This document shows positions 12,015-23,843 of a stretch of 64,000 nucleotides of DNA, piece after piece. The DNA comes from Hofstenia miamia (lineage: Eukaryota > Xenacoelomorpha > Acoela). The position numbers and the translations under genes were made by a program. The stretch covers positions 160,475 through 224,474 of the forward strand of contig SCFE01000028.1 in NCBI GenBank assembly GCA_004352715.1, given 5' to 3'. Under the pieces are notes generated by a model. The model was not told the origin of the DNA and searched no databases. It saw nothing but the letters and a program-made list of their open reading frames with translations. Each line of letters opens with the position of its first letter. Position 1 is the stretch's first letter.

Positions 12015-13112
12015 GGGAACGAAAATCCACTCTTTCACAGAACAAAGATTTCATTTAAATTCAAGCTTTTTTGTATGTATTATGTTTCAGAGTTTTACAC
12101 TAATAATGGTACTATTAGATAATATTGCTGGAAGCAATGATTGGGATTAAGATTTGGGTTAGGAATCTGTTCTGTGTCAAATAATGTGTTACTCTTAACT
12201 TTTTTCATTAATGTTTACCCCCAAATTGTTTACATAAAGTAGTTTGAGATAATTCCATTTTTATCTTGATTTACCATTAATATTCATTTCAGCCAACAAA
12301 AACCAGTATATATTTTGATTGCTTTGGTAATCTTAAGGCATTTTGCATTCTAAAACATGCTTCCAAAGTTATTAGTGTGTATTACATGTCGCTACGTTAG
12401 GCGTGTTCCTGCCCAGGTAAGTGGCATTAAACACACATGACAATGCAAAATTTGTTCTTCCGTAATGGCTATTGTGTAATATACTTAAAAGGTATTGTGA
12501 AATCAGGCTTGACAGCACCCATGTTGTTTGATCAATTTGATATCATTTTTTTATTGGAAACACCTATTCAACTGTCTGATTTGGTACCAATATCTTGGTC
12601 TCACTGCTTTCCTTCATTACATATGTTTTGTGTATATACAATTGATATTCCACACAGTTGGGATTTGAGATGTCCATGTATTTGAAAGAATTGAATAACT
12701 AAAATTTCTGTAAAAACTATGATTTTTACAATAATAAATATGTGATATTTTTATGACTACCACAAACATTTGTTTAACCATCTATCAATTATCACTTTTT
12801 TGCATAAATTCTAACCCAACTTTGTCTTGCTAGTTCAAAAAACCGCATAATATACATTTATGATTTGATTTAATCAGATAAGAATAAGTATTCCTATCAA
12901 ACTATATATCGCAATCTCGCTCCAAATAGTTAGTTTTGGCTTAAAGAGAAAATTGAGATATAGATCATAGGGTTTTTTCGAAAATTCTGTAAAACTCTAA
13001 GGGCACATATTACCTCGGTTATTATATCAAAGTTTTGTTTAATATGCATGTTAAAGTAATATATAGCTGATAATTTAGTGACACTTTTTGAATTACAATT
13101 CTCCACGTTTTA
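12015..13112. other. Region upstream of the TRIM-like gene, with a possible short exon
   Basis: No firm gene is seen. Bases 12357-12416 read ATG plus 19 codons (MLPKLLVCITCRYVRRVPAQ) and end exactly at a good donor, CAG|GTAAGT, so they could be a first coding exon on the plus strand. No second exon was found. TATATAG at about 13058 lies some 50 bp upstream of the TRIM-like start codon and could be a TATA element. Confidence 0.3.
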
Positions 13113-14984
13113 ATGGCCGATTATTTGCAATTTTTAACTTGTGGAATTTGTTTGGAAGTTTACAATGACCCTCATGCCCTACCATGTCTCCACTCATTTT
13201 GCAAAAAGTGTTTAGAAGAATTGAATAGAAATAAACGATTAAAAATGTGCCCCGAATGTCGTAGGCGTGCAACTATTGCAAAAATTCAGCCAGATTTCCG
13301 CATCCAACAGTTAGTTCAGCATTTTCAATCAAACAAAATTAGGCGGTCTCTATCTTTAAATGTGTGTAGTCAATGTGAATCTGAAACTTGTTCAAGTGAA
13401 ACAAACTACTGCAAGGAGTGTGATTTCGTTTTCTGCATTGATTGCACAATTTTACATAAAACAACGGACCAAACAAAACATCATTCTGTTTATTCTTTTG
13501 TTCAGCAAACTCTTCTGTATTGCGCAGACCATGATAAAAAATATGAATATTTTTGCAATGAAACTTCATGTAAAGCGTTGCTTTGCATGAGCTGCGCTGC
13601 AATACATCACCGAGACCACCGCATGCAAACTTTGACAGAACAAAAGGTACAGCTTTCAGAAGAAATTTTGAAAAACGTTGAAATTGCAGAAGAAAAAATA
13701 AAGAATATCCAATTATTTTGCGATAAATCAATGGAATTATGGCAGATCATCGAAGAAAAATGCAATGAATTCGAAGTTTCCTCTCGGAACAGGCGTGACT
13801 TCATAATTGAACAAGCTAGCATAACATATGGCAATGAAATTGTTTCCATGATTGAACTCAAGTTAAGCTTGAAGGAAAAATATAGTGGTAATAATAATGA
13901 ATTGTGTTTTTTAAAAGATCAACTAATGGATCTTCTAAGAGAATCAAAAGAAAGCTTACTTAAGAAATCTCTTTCTAGTCTTCAGGATTTGAATAAAAAT
14001 GTTAAGAATGCGCTAGCAAAGGATTGTGTGAGATTCTATCAAGTTCTTGAAAAAAATTATAATCCACGGATTTCTTCGCAACTTAATCAAGATGGAATTA
14101 AAGAAGCTATATTTGAGCATATAGGTAGACTTACTTTAAACCATAAAGAAGTTCGCTCTAATAAGGTTTCCAATTCAAAAGGTCAACCATCATTTTGGGA
14201 TAAAATTGATCCTGAAATTCTATCGCGTCATGATTTAGGTGATTCACCCGGCTTTGTGTTAGATATTTTTTGCGATGAAAAGAAAGATACTGTTTTCGTC
14301 TTGTATGAAATTAATGGTGAGATTATATTTGTATCGCTTTTACGTAATGAAACTGTAAAAAAAATTTCGATTGGTAAAGATACCGAACTAATTTCTGGTA
14401 ATTGTCTTGCAATGTTAGAAAATGGAAACATGCTAGTAAAATTAACGGACCAGATATTAGAAATAGACGTTGATTTAAACTTAATTGTTTCAAATGAATT
14501 TCGTTCAATCTGTGGTAAAGTGAAAAGTGGAGATTTAATTTGCTCGAGCCCTTGCAGAAAGCTCATTTATTTTTATTCATTCGGAAATTGTATTTACAAA
14601 CATCGTTTTGACCCTGAGAGCCAGGAAAGACTATATACTAGGAATAAATACACAAGCATGTCGGTGAGTGAAAATTTGGAGTATATTGCATTTACTAATT
14701 ATTTGCATTATTCAATTGATTTGTTTTCATTTACACAGAAGAAAATATTGCGTTCTTTTCGATTGGGTTTAACTTATGGAGTTTCATTTTTATTACCAAA
14801 AGTAATTATAGCAAGTCATTTCAATTCCTTTGCTATCTTGAACGTTGCAAACGGAGAGCTTCTTCGAGAATTTAAAATATTTGATTATTGTAATGAAATC
14901 CAGTCACGTTGCATCACTAAATCAGCATGTTCTATGGTAGTTGTAGCGCATAAACAATTGATATATAAAGTAAAGCTCGCTTAA
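13113..14984 (+). CDS. TRIM-like RING/B-box protein, intronless
   Basis: An uninterrupted frame of 623 codons. Residues 10-49 form a C3HC4 RING finger (C10, C13, C25, H27, C30, C33, C46, C49), the E2-binding domain of E3 ubiquitin ligases. Residues 85-124 fit a first B-box and 137-169 a second (C137, H140, C148, C153, C158, C161, H165, H169). Residues 170-310 are rich in E, K and L and probably form the coiled coil through which TRIM proteins dimerise. The last 250 residues have no SPRY signature. Repeating beta-rich segments suggest a beta-propeller-like or NHL-like fold, but this is inference. By family it would act in the cytoplasm as a ubiquitin ligase, substrate unknown. The lack of introns, beside a neighbour with many, suggests origin by retroposition or a single-exon TRIM expansion. 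All zinc ligands are present and there are no stops, so it is probably functional. The start is the first ATG, five codons before the RING. Confidence 0.9.
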   Translation: MADYLQFLTCGICLEVYNDPHALPCLHSFCKKCLEELNRNKRLKMCPECRRRATIAKIQPDFRIQQLVQHFQSNKIRRSLSLNVCSQCESETCSSETNYCKECDFVFCIDCTILHKTTDQTKHHSVYSFVQQTLLYCADHDKKYEYFCNETSCKALLCMSCAAIHHRDHRMQTLTEQKVQLSEEILKNVEIAEEKIKNIQLFCDKSMELWQIIEEKCNEFEVSSRNRRDFIIEQASITYGNEIVSMIELKLSLKEKYSGNNNELCFLKDQLMDLLRESKESLLKKSLSSLQDLNKNVKNALAKDCVRFYQVLEKNYNPRISSQLNQDGIKEAIFEHIGRLTLNHKEVRSNKVSNSKGQPSFWDKIDPEILSRHDLGDSPGFVLDIFCDEKKDTVFVLYEINGEIIFVSLLRNETVKKISIGKDTELISGNCLAMLENGNMLVKLTDQILEIDVDLNLIVSNEFRSICGKVKSGDLICSSPCRKLIYFYSFGNCIYKHRFDPESQERLYTRNKYTSMSVSENLEYIAFTNYLHYSIDLFSFTQKKILRSFRLGLTYGVSFLLPKVIIASHFNSFAILNVANGELLREFKIFDYCNEIQSRCITKSACSMVVVAHKQLIYKVKLA

Positions 14985-16790
14985 GCATTATTCAGTTAAT
15001 ATATTGAGCAACTTTATTACATTAACATATTTAGTTATATCCTTTTTTAAATGGATATATATAAATATAAAAGCATAAATCTAATTGGATGTGTGTGCAT
15101 AGAATATTGTTAAGATTGCTTGTCTTGTGAATTTGTTGATTTGAATGAATTTGTTGAAATTTCATATCAGTCTGTGGTGTTTTACTCTTTCAAAAGCACA
15201 TTTTTTGACCACTTTATTTTGTGCATCGAATGTGATGCTGTACTTTTAAATAATTTTATTAGTTTAAATATACGTTGTTTGAACCTGACGTTAAATATTG
15301 AAAGATAGTTTGTAGAGCTAGCAGTCCTAATTTTTAAGTAAATGAAGGACTACTTATAATAGCCTTTTTTGTACAATTTTAAATTCGAAGAATATGAAGC
15401 TTTTTGGCCCCTAAAGTTTTGAGAGACTACCATTCATGTTTTGAACATGTGTCAATTGAAAAGAGATTGGTGATAAGCTGTAGATTTTTCTAATCTTTTT
15501 GCTCTTTACGCCATCCTACATGCGAAGAAAACAATGCTAGAAACAGATATTTACAAAAGTTTGTTTTAAACTTCAATTTTATTCTCCTTTGAAGGGCAGT
15601 GTAATCTTAAAGATATTAATTCCCATAATGCAAATGAGATTTAAATTCATTTTGCTAGATTTCATACATTTTCAAATTACGTGGAAATTTTTAAGTTCTT
15701 AAATTCAATTCAATATAGGTCGATTAATCAAATTGAAAAAATTATTTTAATTACAATTATATTGATTGATCTGCAACTTTAAAATCCTTAGGAGTCTTGG
15801 ATCTTAGATGGATAGCTATTTATGGTTATCTTGATACTTCAGAGCTCTGTTTATCAGATATGATCGGAACATTTAGAAGGAGTGCTTAGTTTCAAACATT
15901 CCAAGAGTTACATTGTACTGGTATGAGGGTGTCCCAGTGAGAGATTTATTTTGAAGTTGAATATGTACTCAAACTTGTCAACAAAATTTTTTATTTTGCT
16001 TTTGCACACCCTGCAAGTCGGGGCTACTAAAGTTAACTTAAAAAACACCAATGCTAAAAAGTGTATGATAAATAGATGATAAGCTTTAACTTTAATACAA
16101 CCAAACCCTGTATCCTGGTAAAATTCTATATAAAAATAATATCGAATACTATGAAATAATTTCTATTGCAAACCCATTATTTGTTAAGTTTTAGTTCAAA
16201 ACAGACTTCCAAGCATGAAAACTTTAGCAGTTTATTCTATAGTTGAAGAATGAAGTTGAGAAATTATATTTAGCCCCTTCTCACGCAGTTAGTAGCAATT
16301 TTTTTAAGAATTTCAGAATCCCACCAGAAATTTCTAGATCCGCTTGTGAACTGTCCCAAGGATTTTAAGTCTTCATATTCGAAGTCAACGTACTGTGAAA
16401 GCCATTGTTGACAGTTCCTTCTCATATATATTATTTGAATGTTATATTCAATAAATGAAAGTTGCATCCTCATTGTGGGACGCTGCTCCATACTAATGTT
16501 TTGATGACAGCCATTGTAAATATTTACCAACCGCACTCGCAAAATTTGAAAACATTACCCACACCCGCAACCCGCGTGGATATACTCAACTCACGTCCAC
16601 CCTTTCTCTCAACCTAAATGGCTTTCATAAAAAACAAGGGAAAAAGCAATGTCATAAAGCTAAAAATGCAACAAGTTACATTATATATCGAAAAAATTTA
16701 ATTCTTTTTCGAACAGCTGATATTAGTTTGCCTAGTTAATTGCAATTAATTCATACCCAAGTCATTAGACCAATGCTAATATTTCCCTTC
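14985..16790. other. 3' flank of TRIM-like gene and intergenic DNA
   Basis: No canonical AATAAA is seen in the first 300 bases. The variant AATATA occurs near 15065. A 90-codon minus-strand ORF at 16270-16542 shows no motif I recognise and is left as a doubtful hypothetical. Bases 16545-16610 form a GC-rich patch of CCCGCA/CCCACA words, like the subterminal patches of hAT-type miniature elements elsewhere in this window, but no termini could be fixed. Confidence 0.4.
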
Positions 16791-16794
16791 AGTC

Positions 16795-17110
16795 CAGTTG
16801 CGGGCGCCTACATCCAAAATAAAAGGGCTTAAGATTCTTCTAAGGAAATGTAGATTAGCATCAGTAATTTGCCGAAAAAAATCAATTTCTGAAAATTCCC
16901 AATTGTGGACGAAAATATTTATACAGAAAATATAAATTACTTGCTATTCGTGATGCAAAAATCAGTCATGGAACTATTAAATGTATTTAGATAACTTTAC
17001 CTAATGGTTTACTTTGAACAAACTATATAATGTTAAATAAAATAGCATTTGCGTCCCCTCACGTTCCCACAAAATTTGAAAAAGAAATAAATAGGTTGGC
17101 GACGTCCCCC
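16795..17110 (+). repeat. Direct repeat A, copy 1
   Basis: It starts CAGTTGCGGGCGCCTACATC and ends near CCCTGGGTCCCTCGAG. It is strongly similar to 17933-18258. Non-coding. The GC-rich ends around an AT-rich core suggest a miniature transposable element, but no exact inverted termini were found. Confidence 0.8.
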
Positions 17111-17216
17111 TGGGTCCCTCGAGAAGGCTGCCCTGCCTATTACTAGATTACTGCAATACATTATAAATTCTCATTTATGGCTTTGCACGGTACGCAGACT
17201 ATGAATAACAATATAA

Positions 17217-17229
17217 CCCCCCCCCCCCC
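17217..17229. repeat. Poly-C run of 13
   Basis: A homopolymer of 13 C, conspicuous in AT-rich DNA. Its length is prone to sequencing error. Confidence 0.9.
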
Positions 17230-17809
17230 AACTTTACCTTATGCTGTGTAATGCATTAATGATAAAATATTTTGGTTGACTAAGCTGAAATAATTACAAG
17301 TTGTTATAAAATTTTTGCAACATTTGAAGACAAAATAACCAAGAAATTATTGTAGTAATTTTAATATTGAATTTTGGACACAAAACATGCTTTAGCAACA
17401 AATTAACCAGAAATAACGTGTTTGTACCAAATAATGAAATGTGTCCAAAATGTCACCTAAAATGCTATTGGGGTAAGTCCAATTTCGAATTGAGATAGAC
17501 TCGGAGTGGATTTCGAATATTTTAAATGTTTTTTATATGTGGATAGACTTCTCAAACCCGATGCGCAATAGAACAGAACGCCTCAGTAGGACGAAGCGGA
17601 ACAGTGGAAAATGAAAGAGGCACTCTTCTATTCCGTGATGCTGTGACATGTTGGATAGCTTTATTAGTTTTTGAATTATTTGAATTTGTCAAGAATTATA
17701 AAGATTAGTAAATAAATTTCTGGGCAATTTATTTTTAATAAATGTCTGCAAATAGAATGATCTTTCACAAATTGATATTTTAAATCAAAAGAAATTTAGT
17801 TAAGGTTAA

Positions 17810-17932
17810 GTTGAGGATTTTTAATTCACAAAAAAATGTTACAATGGTTTTATTATTTCACACTCTAAATTATGAAAGAATTCAGAACTTTGTCTTTAAA
17901 GTGAATTTGCATCTTTAAAATATTTATCTTCA
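17810..17932 (+). repeat. Direct repeat B, copy 1 (partner at 18259-18382)
   Basis: Both copies carry TTGAGGATTTTTAATTCA, ACAATGGTTTTATTA and TTTGTCTTTAAA. Copy B1 lies directly before A2 and copy B2 directly after it. Repeat A2 is therefore flanked by direct repeats of about 120 bp, an arrangement expected from a tandem duplication or unequal exchange. Confidence 0.75.
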
Positions 17933-18258
17933 GCCCAGTTGCGGTCGCCTACATCAAAAATAAAAGGGCTTAAGATTTTTCTAGGGAAATGTAGATTAGC
18001 ATTAGTAATTTGCCAAAAAAAATTAATTTCTGAAAATTCCCCATTGTGAACGAAAATATTTGTACAGGAAATATCAATTACTTGCTATTAGTGATGTAAT
18101 TCAGTCATGGAACTACTAAATGTACGTAGGTAACTTTACCTAATCCTTTACTTCGAACAAACTTTATAATGTTAAACAAAATAACATTTGCGTCCCATTA
18201 TGGTCCCACAAAATTTTAAAAAAGTTAGTCGGTTGTCGCCAACCCCTGAGCCCCTCGA
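17933..18258 (+). repeat. Direct repeat A, copy 2
   Basis: Second copy of 16795-17110 with scattered substitutions (for example GCGGTCGCC for GCGGGCGCC). It is bracketed by repeat B copies at about 17810-17932 and 18259-18382. Confidence 0.8.
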
Positions 18259-18382
18259 GTTGAAGTTATGTTGAGGATTTTTAATTCATAAAAAAATTGC
18301 TACAATGGTTTTATTACTTCATATCCTAAATTATGAATGAATTTAGAACCTTGTCTTTAAACTGAATTTGCGTATTAAAATG

Positions 18383-19080
18383 AGGTGAAGCTTTCGAATG
18401 TCTGATGTCCAGGGTGTTGTGACTGCATTTTCTAAAAACCATTGAATGTGTTCTGTACTTTGCGGTTACACAGTTAATGGGAGTATCCACGGCTTTAGCA
18501 TTTTTATGTTCATGATTTTCATTGTAAAGCTTCTGAAGTTATAATTATCATAAATGTATTAGGGGTAGCGGCCTGTTAAATGAACTCGGGTTGTGTGAAG
18601 AAAAAGTCACTAGTGAATGAGAAAAACTTAATGAAGAAATTTCTATTTGACAGTTAATCATACAGGAGATTAATTTGGAAACTCTCAGCATAGCTAACAG
18701 AATTGAGATAAGGAGTCAAACACCTTTGAAAGATCTACCAGTGTAAACTTAGCGAAAGGTTCTGTTTGCTGTTTCTCTCGGGATGTTTAATAATACCAAC
18801 AATCAACGTACAGTTTGCTCAACATCCAACAATGAAATGAGAAATCACTGTGAATTTCATATCTATACAATGTAATATTCTCCATCCACGAATTGTACAG
18901 GATTCTTCCCTTCCTGCATTGATGCGATTAAACATTACGGGAAACATTTCATGCTATTTTGCTTAAGATGCATACTCTGGATACAAACCAAAGAAATAAA
19001 ATTTAATTCGTAGAAATTTGACTACAAAAATTCAAACAACTACTTCCCAGAAGAAACCTCTCTGCTAAAAATTTAGCATA
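18383..19080. other. Intergenic DNA, no gene recognised
   Basis: I see no supported gene. The stretch leads into the decayed retrotransposon that follows. Confidence 0.45.
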
Positions 19081-21880
19081 AAATGACCGATTAATGGCTC
19101 AACATGACAAAATGCTCCAATCAATCAAAACATTGTTTCGATCTTTTGAATGACAACAGCATGAAAAGGCAAACACTCCACAAACAGTAGCTCCGCTCCA
19201 ATCAGAAGACAAATCATACTTACCAAAAATAGAGCTGATTGGTGTCTCAGAATACTCTGATCCCAAAAGCTTAAACAATTCCCTAACTCATGACAGTGGT
19301 TTAGTTAAAGACATCTTTCTTGGGCATCAAATGCCAGTATTCATAATTTGTACTGCGTTGGAAAGTTCAAATACGAGTTGACTCGTACATTGATGGTGGA
19401 TGTTGAATTCAAAAGCATATATCCTTCTTAAGGAGTTTAAAGATTTTAAGGTAATAATATTCCCCGAACTTAGTCCAACAGACAGACCAAAGGAAAAATC
19501 CCTGCTAAAGAAAAAAGTTGAATTGGTAAAATCTGGGATAGACAAAACACGTCTTTGTAGAAACAATATAAAACTCTATCAAGATGTTGAGGTTCATACC
19601 ATATGACTAACACAAACTGGACATCTTATTCGTGGCATTTTCCTTTGTAATGCCCAATCAATCCACTTTAAAATCAAACTTCTTTCAATCACGGTTGATA
19701 AAGAAAACCCCTATCTGGTTGAGTTTGTTTACAAGGTTACAACATTGAGCATTGTGACTGATTATTATGTGGTGATGGTGGAGTTCTGATCCAAATAAAA
19801 GAAGGCATTTCCCTATCAAATCCATCACCCCATCCTCCTTTATGACAATTACGAGAATACGGAAGCTCTATGGATTATTGAATTTCCACTGCACACGCCG
19901 TGAAGCATCAGTGGTTACATTATTGCCGTGGCATGTCATTCTTTTTGGTCAACCTCCAAAAACATTCAAATGTCTGGCTATTTGAGATTAACTATTAGCG
20001 AACTCAAATGTAGTTTTCCAAGCCATGCACTTGTACTTGGTGGTGATTTTAATGATGCGAAAACAAATTTCCTGTACAATTTTCTTACTGACTGTTATCA
20101 CTTTTCAGATCAATGGGATAAATTCTCTTTTCATGGAAAATAGAATTAACAGCTGCTTCCCCATTAAGTCAGTTAAATCATTTCCCAATGATAAACCCTG
20201 GATTTCACAGGAAACCCTTTGCAACAACAATATGCAGTTATTTCAATCAGTACGAAACAAAATCTTTTACTCATGAAAAGTATTATGTGAAATGCCTAAA
20301 AAACATTAAATATAGCAACTCTTGTAACAAGTGGTCTGCACTGAACAAACTTTCCGGTCTTTACTCCAAAAAAATGAACTAAAATTGGATGGGGATTTAA
20401 AGAATCTTTGATCTTGTGACTTAGCTGAAGATATAAACACTAATTTTACTTCTGCAGAAAGTTTTAGTTACCTTAAACCTGAAGGCACCCTTTTTAGATT
20501 CTTGTTCTTATAATATTCACACTAATAAATTTTCAGTTTTTTTAATGTTAGGGAAACAATTTACTCAAAAGTCATCTGGTCCAGATTATAATAGCAGATA
20601 TATGCCAAATTGGATTCTGAAATGTTTTCGATAAGAATTAGCAAAGCCTCTAACCTTACTAATTAGTTTGTCACTAACCGAAGCATGGGCAACCCCTTTT
20701 AAAGTGGCAGACGTTATCCTGATCCTGAAAACAATCCCTGTGACTCCCCCATGAAGCACCTCAGGCCTATATCACTACCATCACTACCCCATCCTATTTC
20801 CAGGTTGATAGAAGAAATACTGATAGAATACTAATAGAAGCGGAAAATATCAGCAATTGTCCAAACCTCACAACAAGTAGTACTCTCTGGAAGATCAACA
20901 CTACTAGCTATTATATGAATCCCTAAAAATAGGCTTAAACAGCTCCAAGAAAAAAATGTTTACTTAAGAATTTTTCTCAATGACTTCCAGAAAGCACAAT
21001 CTCACAACTCAGAGAAATAGGCTTTTATACACAAACTATTCAATGGATTTATTCCTTTTTATGCAATCGGGCTCAACACATAAAACTACCTGATGGCACT
21101 CTGTCGTCTTGGATGTTTATGAAGGCTGTAGTACCTCAAGGCGCAAAATTACAGCCATGGCTATACATTTTGTTCGTGAATAGCTTACTAGCTAATTTTG
21201 CAAATCACGTTAAATTCATGGATGATACTACGACCTGGCAGCTCTTACAACGAAACGACAATGAACATGACCCAATTATAATGAAACAAATATTAAATTG
21301 ATGCATGAAGCTATTCATAACGTCGATAAAACAAAAGAACTTAAATATCTTTTTTAACAGATTTTGAATCTCCACCTGAGTGTTACACAAATAATAGTCT
21401 TATTAAACGCGTTACTACAGCCAGGAGTCTTGGAGTTGAAATTCGGAGTGACCTGAAGTGGAATAAACATATCAAACTCATTACAGCAAAAGCTGCAAAA
21501 GGCTTCACTTCATTCATGTAATGAAACGTGGAACTACTCCAATTAAAGATCTTATCACAATATACACGTCCATTATTCGATCAGTCCTGGAATATTGCGC
21601 CCCTCTATGGCATTTACCAACGCCCAGAACAATAATATCGAAGGTATTCAAATAAGAGCCCTAGAGATACTATTTCCACAGTTTTCATATAATAAACTGC
21701 TTCAGTGCAATCGCCTATGGACATCGATGAGAAATCCAAGTCATTTACTTCATGATCTATTACCTCCACGTTCCGAACCATCATATGATTTTCCCAATAA
21801 TTAGGATTTTCAATTACCCATCCCCTCCACTTGACTACAAAAGTCCTTCGATTTTGCTCAAAGTGAAAAGTATTTTTCAA
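19081..21880 (+). pseudogene. Decayed non-LTR retrotransposon (APE-type endonuclease + reverse transcriptase)
   Basis: A degenerate LINE read across many frames. A first-ORF-like or linker segment lies at 19400-19606. An apurinic-type endonuclease C-terminal segment follows at about 19925-20140, marked by LVLGGDFNDAK. The reverse transcriptase occupies about 20570-21300. The SSGPD entry motif is near 20575, PQGAKLQPWLYILFVNSL near 21130, and the catalytic box reads KFMDDTT at 21212-21232, where FMDD replaces the usual F/Y-ADD but both aspartates remain. The thumb and C-terminal region includes SIIRSVLEYCAPLWH near 21570-21610, typical of CR1/Jockey-type elements. Stops and frameshifts throughout mean it cannot be active. 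Clade assignment is inference from motif style. Confidence 0.75.
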
Positions 21881-22001
21881 TTAAATAATTATTTTCAGTG
21901 GTGCTATTTTTTATTATTTATTATAACCCGTAACGTAGTCACTATTTAACCAGTAGGTTATGAGTGTCAAATATAACTTTTTCGATCTCTCTCAAACCAA
22001 C

Positions 22002-22330
22002 TTAGTTTTTGAACTTGGAAATAATTTCAATTATTTTAATCATAACAGTCGTAGTAGTGCAATCTTTGCAGTATGCAAATTGATTGTTGTTCCAAGCTGA
22101 TATGGGAAAATGTAGGCTATTAACAGTGATTATTTCAAAGAACTTGGATGAACATGCCAAAATCCAGATTGGCCCAAAATATAATTCAACTGTCTTATAA
22201 TTTTTAGGGATTGCGATGATTTGCGCATGTTTCCACCACATGAAGGACGCCTTTCCTCAACGCATGTATTAAAAATGTTTGAAGGGCCTTTAGAAATTCA
22301 TCCTTATAGAGAATTAGAGGAATGCCATCA
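22002..22330 (-). pseudogene. Reverse transcriptase fragment, opposite strand
   Basis: On the minus strand a fragment reads PDGIPL, then WWKHAQIIAIPK and QFAYCKDCTTTTVMIKI. This matches the early RT blocks of non-LTR elements (an IPK block followed by a QF-x-K-x-x-STTTA block). It points opposite to the larger LINE relic just upstream and covers only the N-terminal palm and fingers, so it is a separate 5' piece or an inverted truncation. Confidence 0.65.
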
Positions 22331-23179
22331 GGTAACATTGATTTAGTGGATTTATAGCCCTTTATTACGGTTGGTACTTCAAATGCACATCACATTTCTT
22401 AAAATTAATAGCAAATATCTCAAAACAGATAATTATTAAAAAAAGATGTATAAGAGACAGCACCTTGAGAGGACGTCAAATATTAGAAAGTTTTTTAGGC
22501 GACTACTTTCAACTCAATGCACATAAAAATATACTTTCGCTATTTCTGCTCATTTAATAAATTTATTAGTGTAGAATGTTTGGGCGACAATAATTTGATT
22601 GACTTTGGAAAGACCCTGTCAAAAATCGGTGTCTAACTGCAATTTAATTTGCTAAAGCCACTTTGTTGCTTAGCAACAGCATTATTCGTTTTTAGATATT
22701 TGGTATTCATTATAAGTACCAACCCTTTATTGCATTAAATATTTCTTCAGAATGTATAAAGGGGCCAGTCATCAACGTCAATAGGAAGCTGTTCTCGGAA
22801 TCATAATTAGATGCCTTCTTCCTGAAGAAGAATGTTAATGACCTACGTATCTTGAGGATCACAAGAACCAGTAGTGAATCGCGCCATTACACTTTCAGGG
22901 CTTGTTTCTGATATTATTTATGATAGAGCATGTCCCACTTGATTGGTGAGTTCCATAATTTGCAATTAATTTCTTGGCCTTCCTAGATTCCAATCTCAAC
23001 TTTTCATATTAATATGTGTAGATTGTCATATTGACATCAAAATATTCAGACTTTTTTTAAGATTTTTTATTAACGATATTGTACAACCCGTGTGCCTCAT
23101 GTCACATAGCACACAGATATTCGGAATAAATTTCATAGCCAGCGATTTTTTTCATTCACATTGGCAATGTAGTACATAG
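22331..23179. other. Intergenic DNA with a Tn5-end-like string
   Basis: No gene is recognised. Bases 22444-22460 read AGATGTATAAGAGACAG, which is the Tn5/Nextera mosaic-end sequence with two bases missing. This could be adapter residue or chance. Confidence 0.45.
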
Positions 23180-23356
23180 GAGAAAAGGCAAGATTCCAAG
23201 GCTTCCAAAAAGCTTGATGTTGCTTTTGCGGAAATCGTGAACGTTAATGCTAGTTTGATAATTAAGACACTTACTCGGGTTAATGAAGATGGTTTTATGA
23301 TTAGAATCCCTAAACAAGAGAACATAGTAGAAGATGAGCATTTCAAGCCAACCAAG
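23180..23356 (+). CDS. Candidate lone internal exon, unknown gene
   Basis: An open stretch of 59 codons bounded by an acceptor (TACATAG|GAG) and a donor (AAG|GTATTA), in phase 0 at both ends. It encodes a charged, non-repetitive peptide including KKLDVAFAEIVNVNASLIIK and ENIVEDEHFKPTK. The composition and the two flanking splice signals look like a host exon more than transposon debris. I do not recognise the family, and no partner exon was identified nearby. It could instead be an exon of a gene extending upstream, or a chance ORF. Confidence 0.4.
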
Positions 23357-23843
23357 GTATTAAAATTAAATAAACAGAATTAACATGTGTCTAGATATTG
23401 ACCAGATTAACTGAATCTACAGTCGAAAGATATGAATTAATAGACTAGTTGCTTAAATCTCTAATTATAATAATTTTCTATCAGGGTATGCTGAATCCCT
23501 TCAGCTATTAATCGTGGAGGAATGTACAGCATAATGAAGAGAATGAAAAAATATGAGGATTAATATTTGCTATATTTTAAAATTGCAAAATTGTTTTCTT
23601 TGATTCCAAATTAAGTTGGAAGTTAAATTCGAATAAGTACCTTATCTATTCATCTTAATTATTTTTTATTGTTGATATTTTAGCATGTATTATACACCCT
23701 TGATTATAATAATCGCAACTTTTAATATTCATTTAGAAATCAAATCTTAAACCAAAATAGCTGCGCAATTAAACAAGAAGTGTGAATAAAACTAAATTTA
23801 ATCAATAAACATATTTTCAGTAGTCAATAGGATATCCTCAGAG

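Noticed and set aside
13339-13861. Minus-strand and alternate-frame ORFs inside the TRIM-like gene
   Set aside because: They are shadows of the intact 623-codon frame, which carries all the zinc ligands.
16270-16542. 90-codon minus-strand ORF as a gene
   Set aside because: No motif, no homologue I recognise and no splice or start context; kept only as doubtful.
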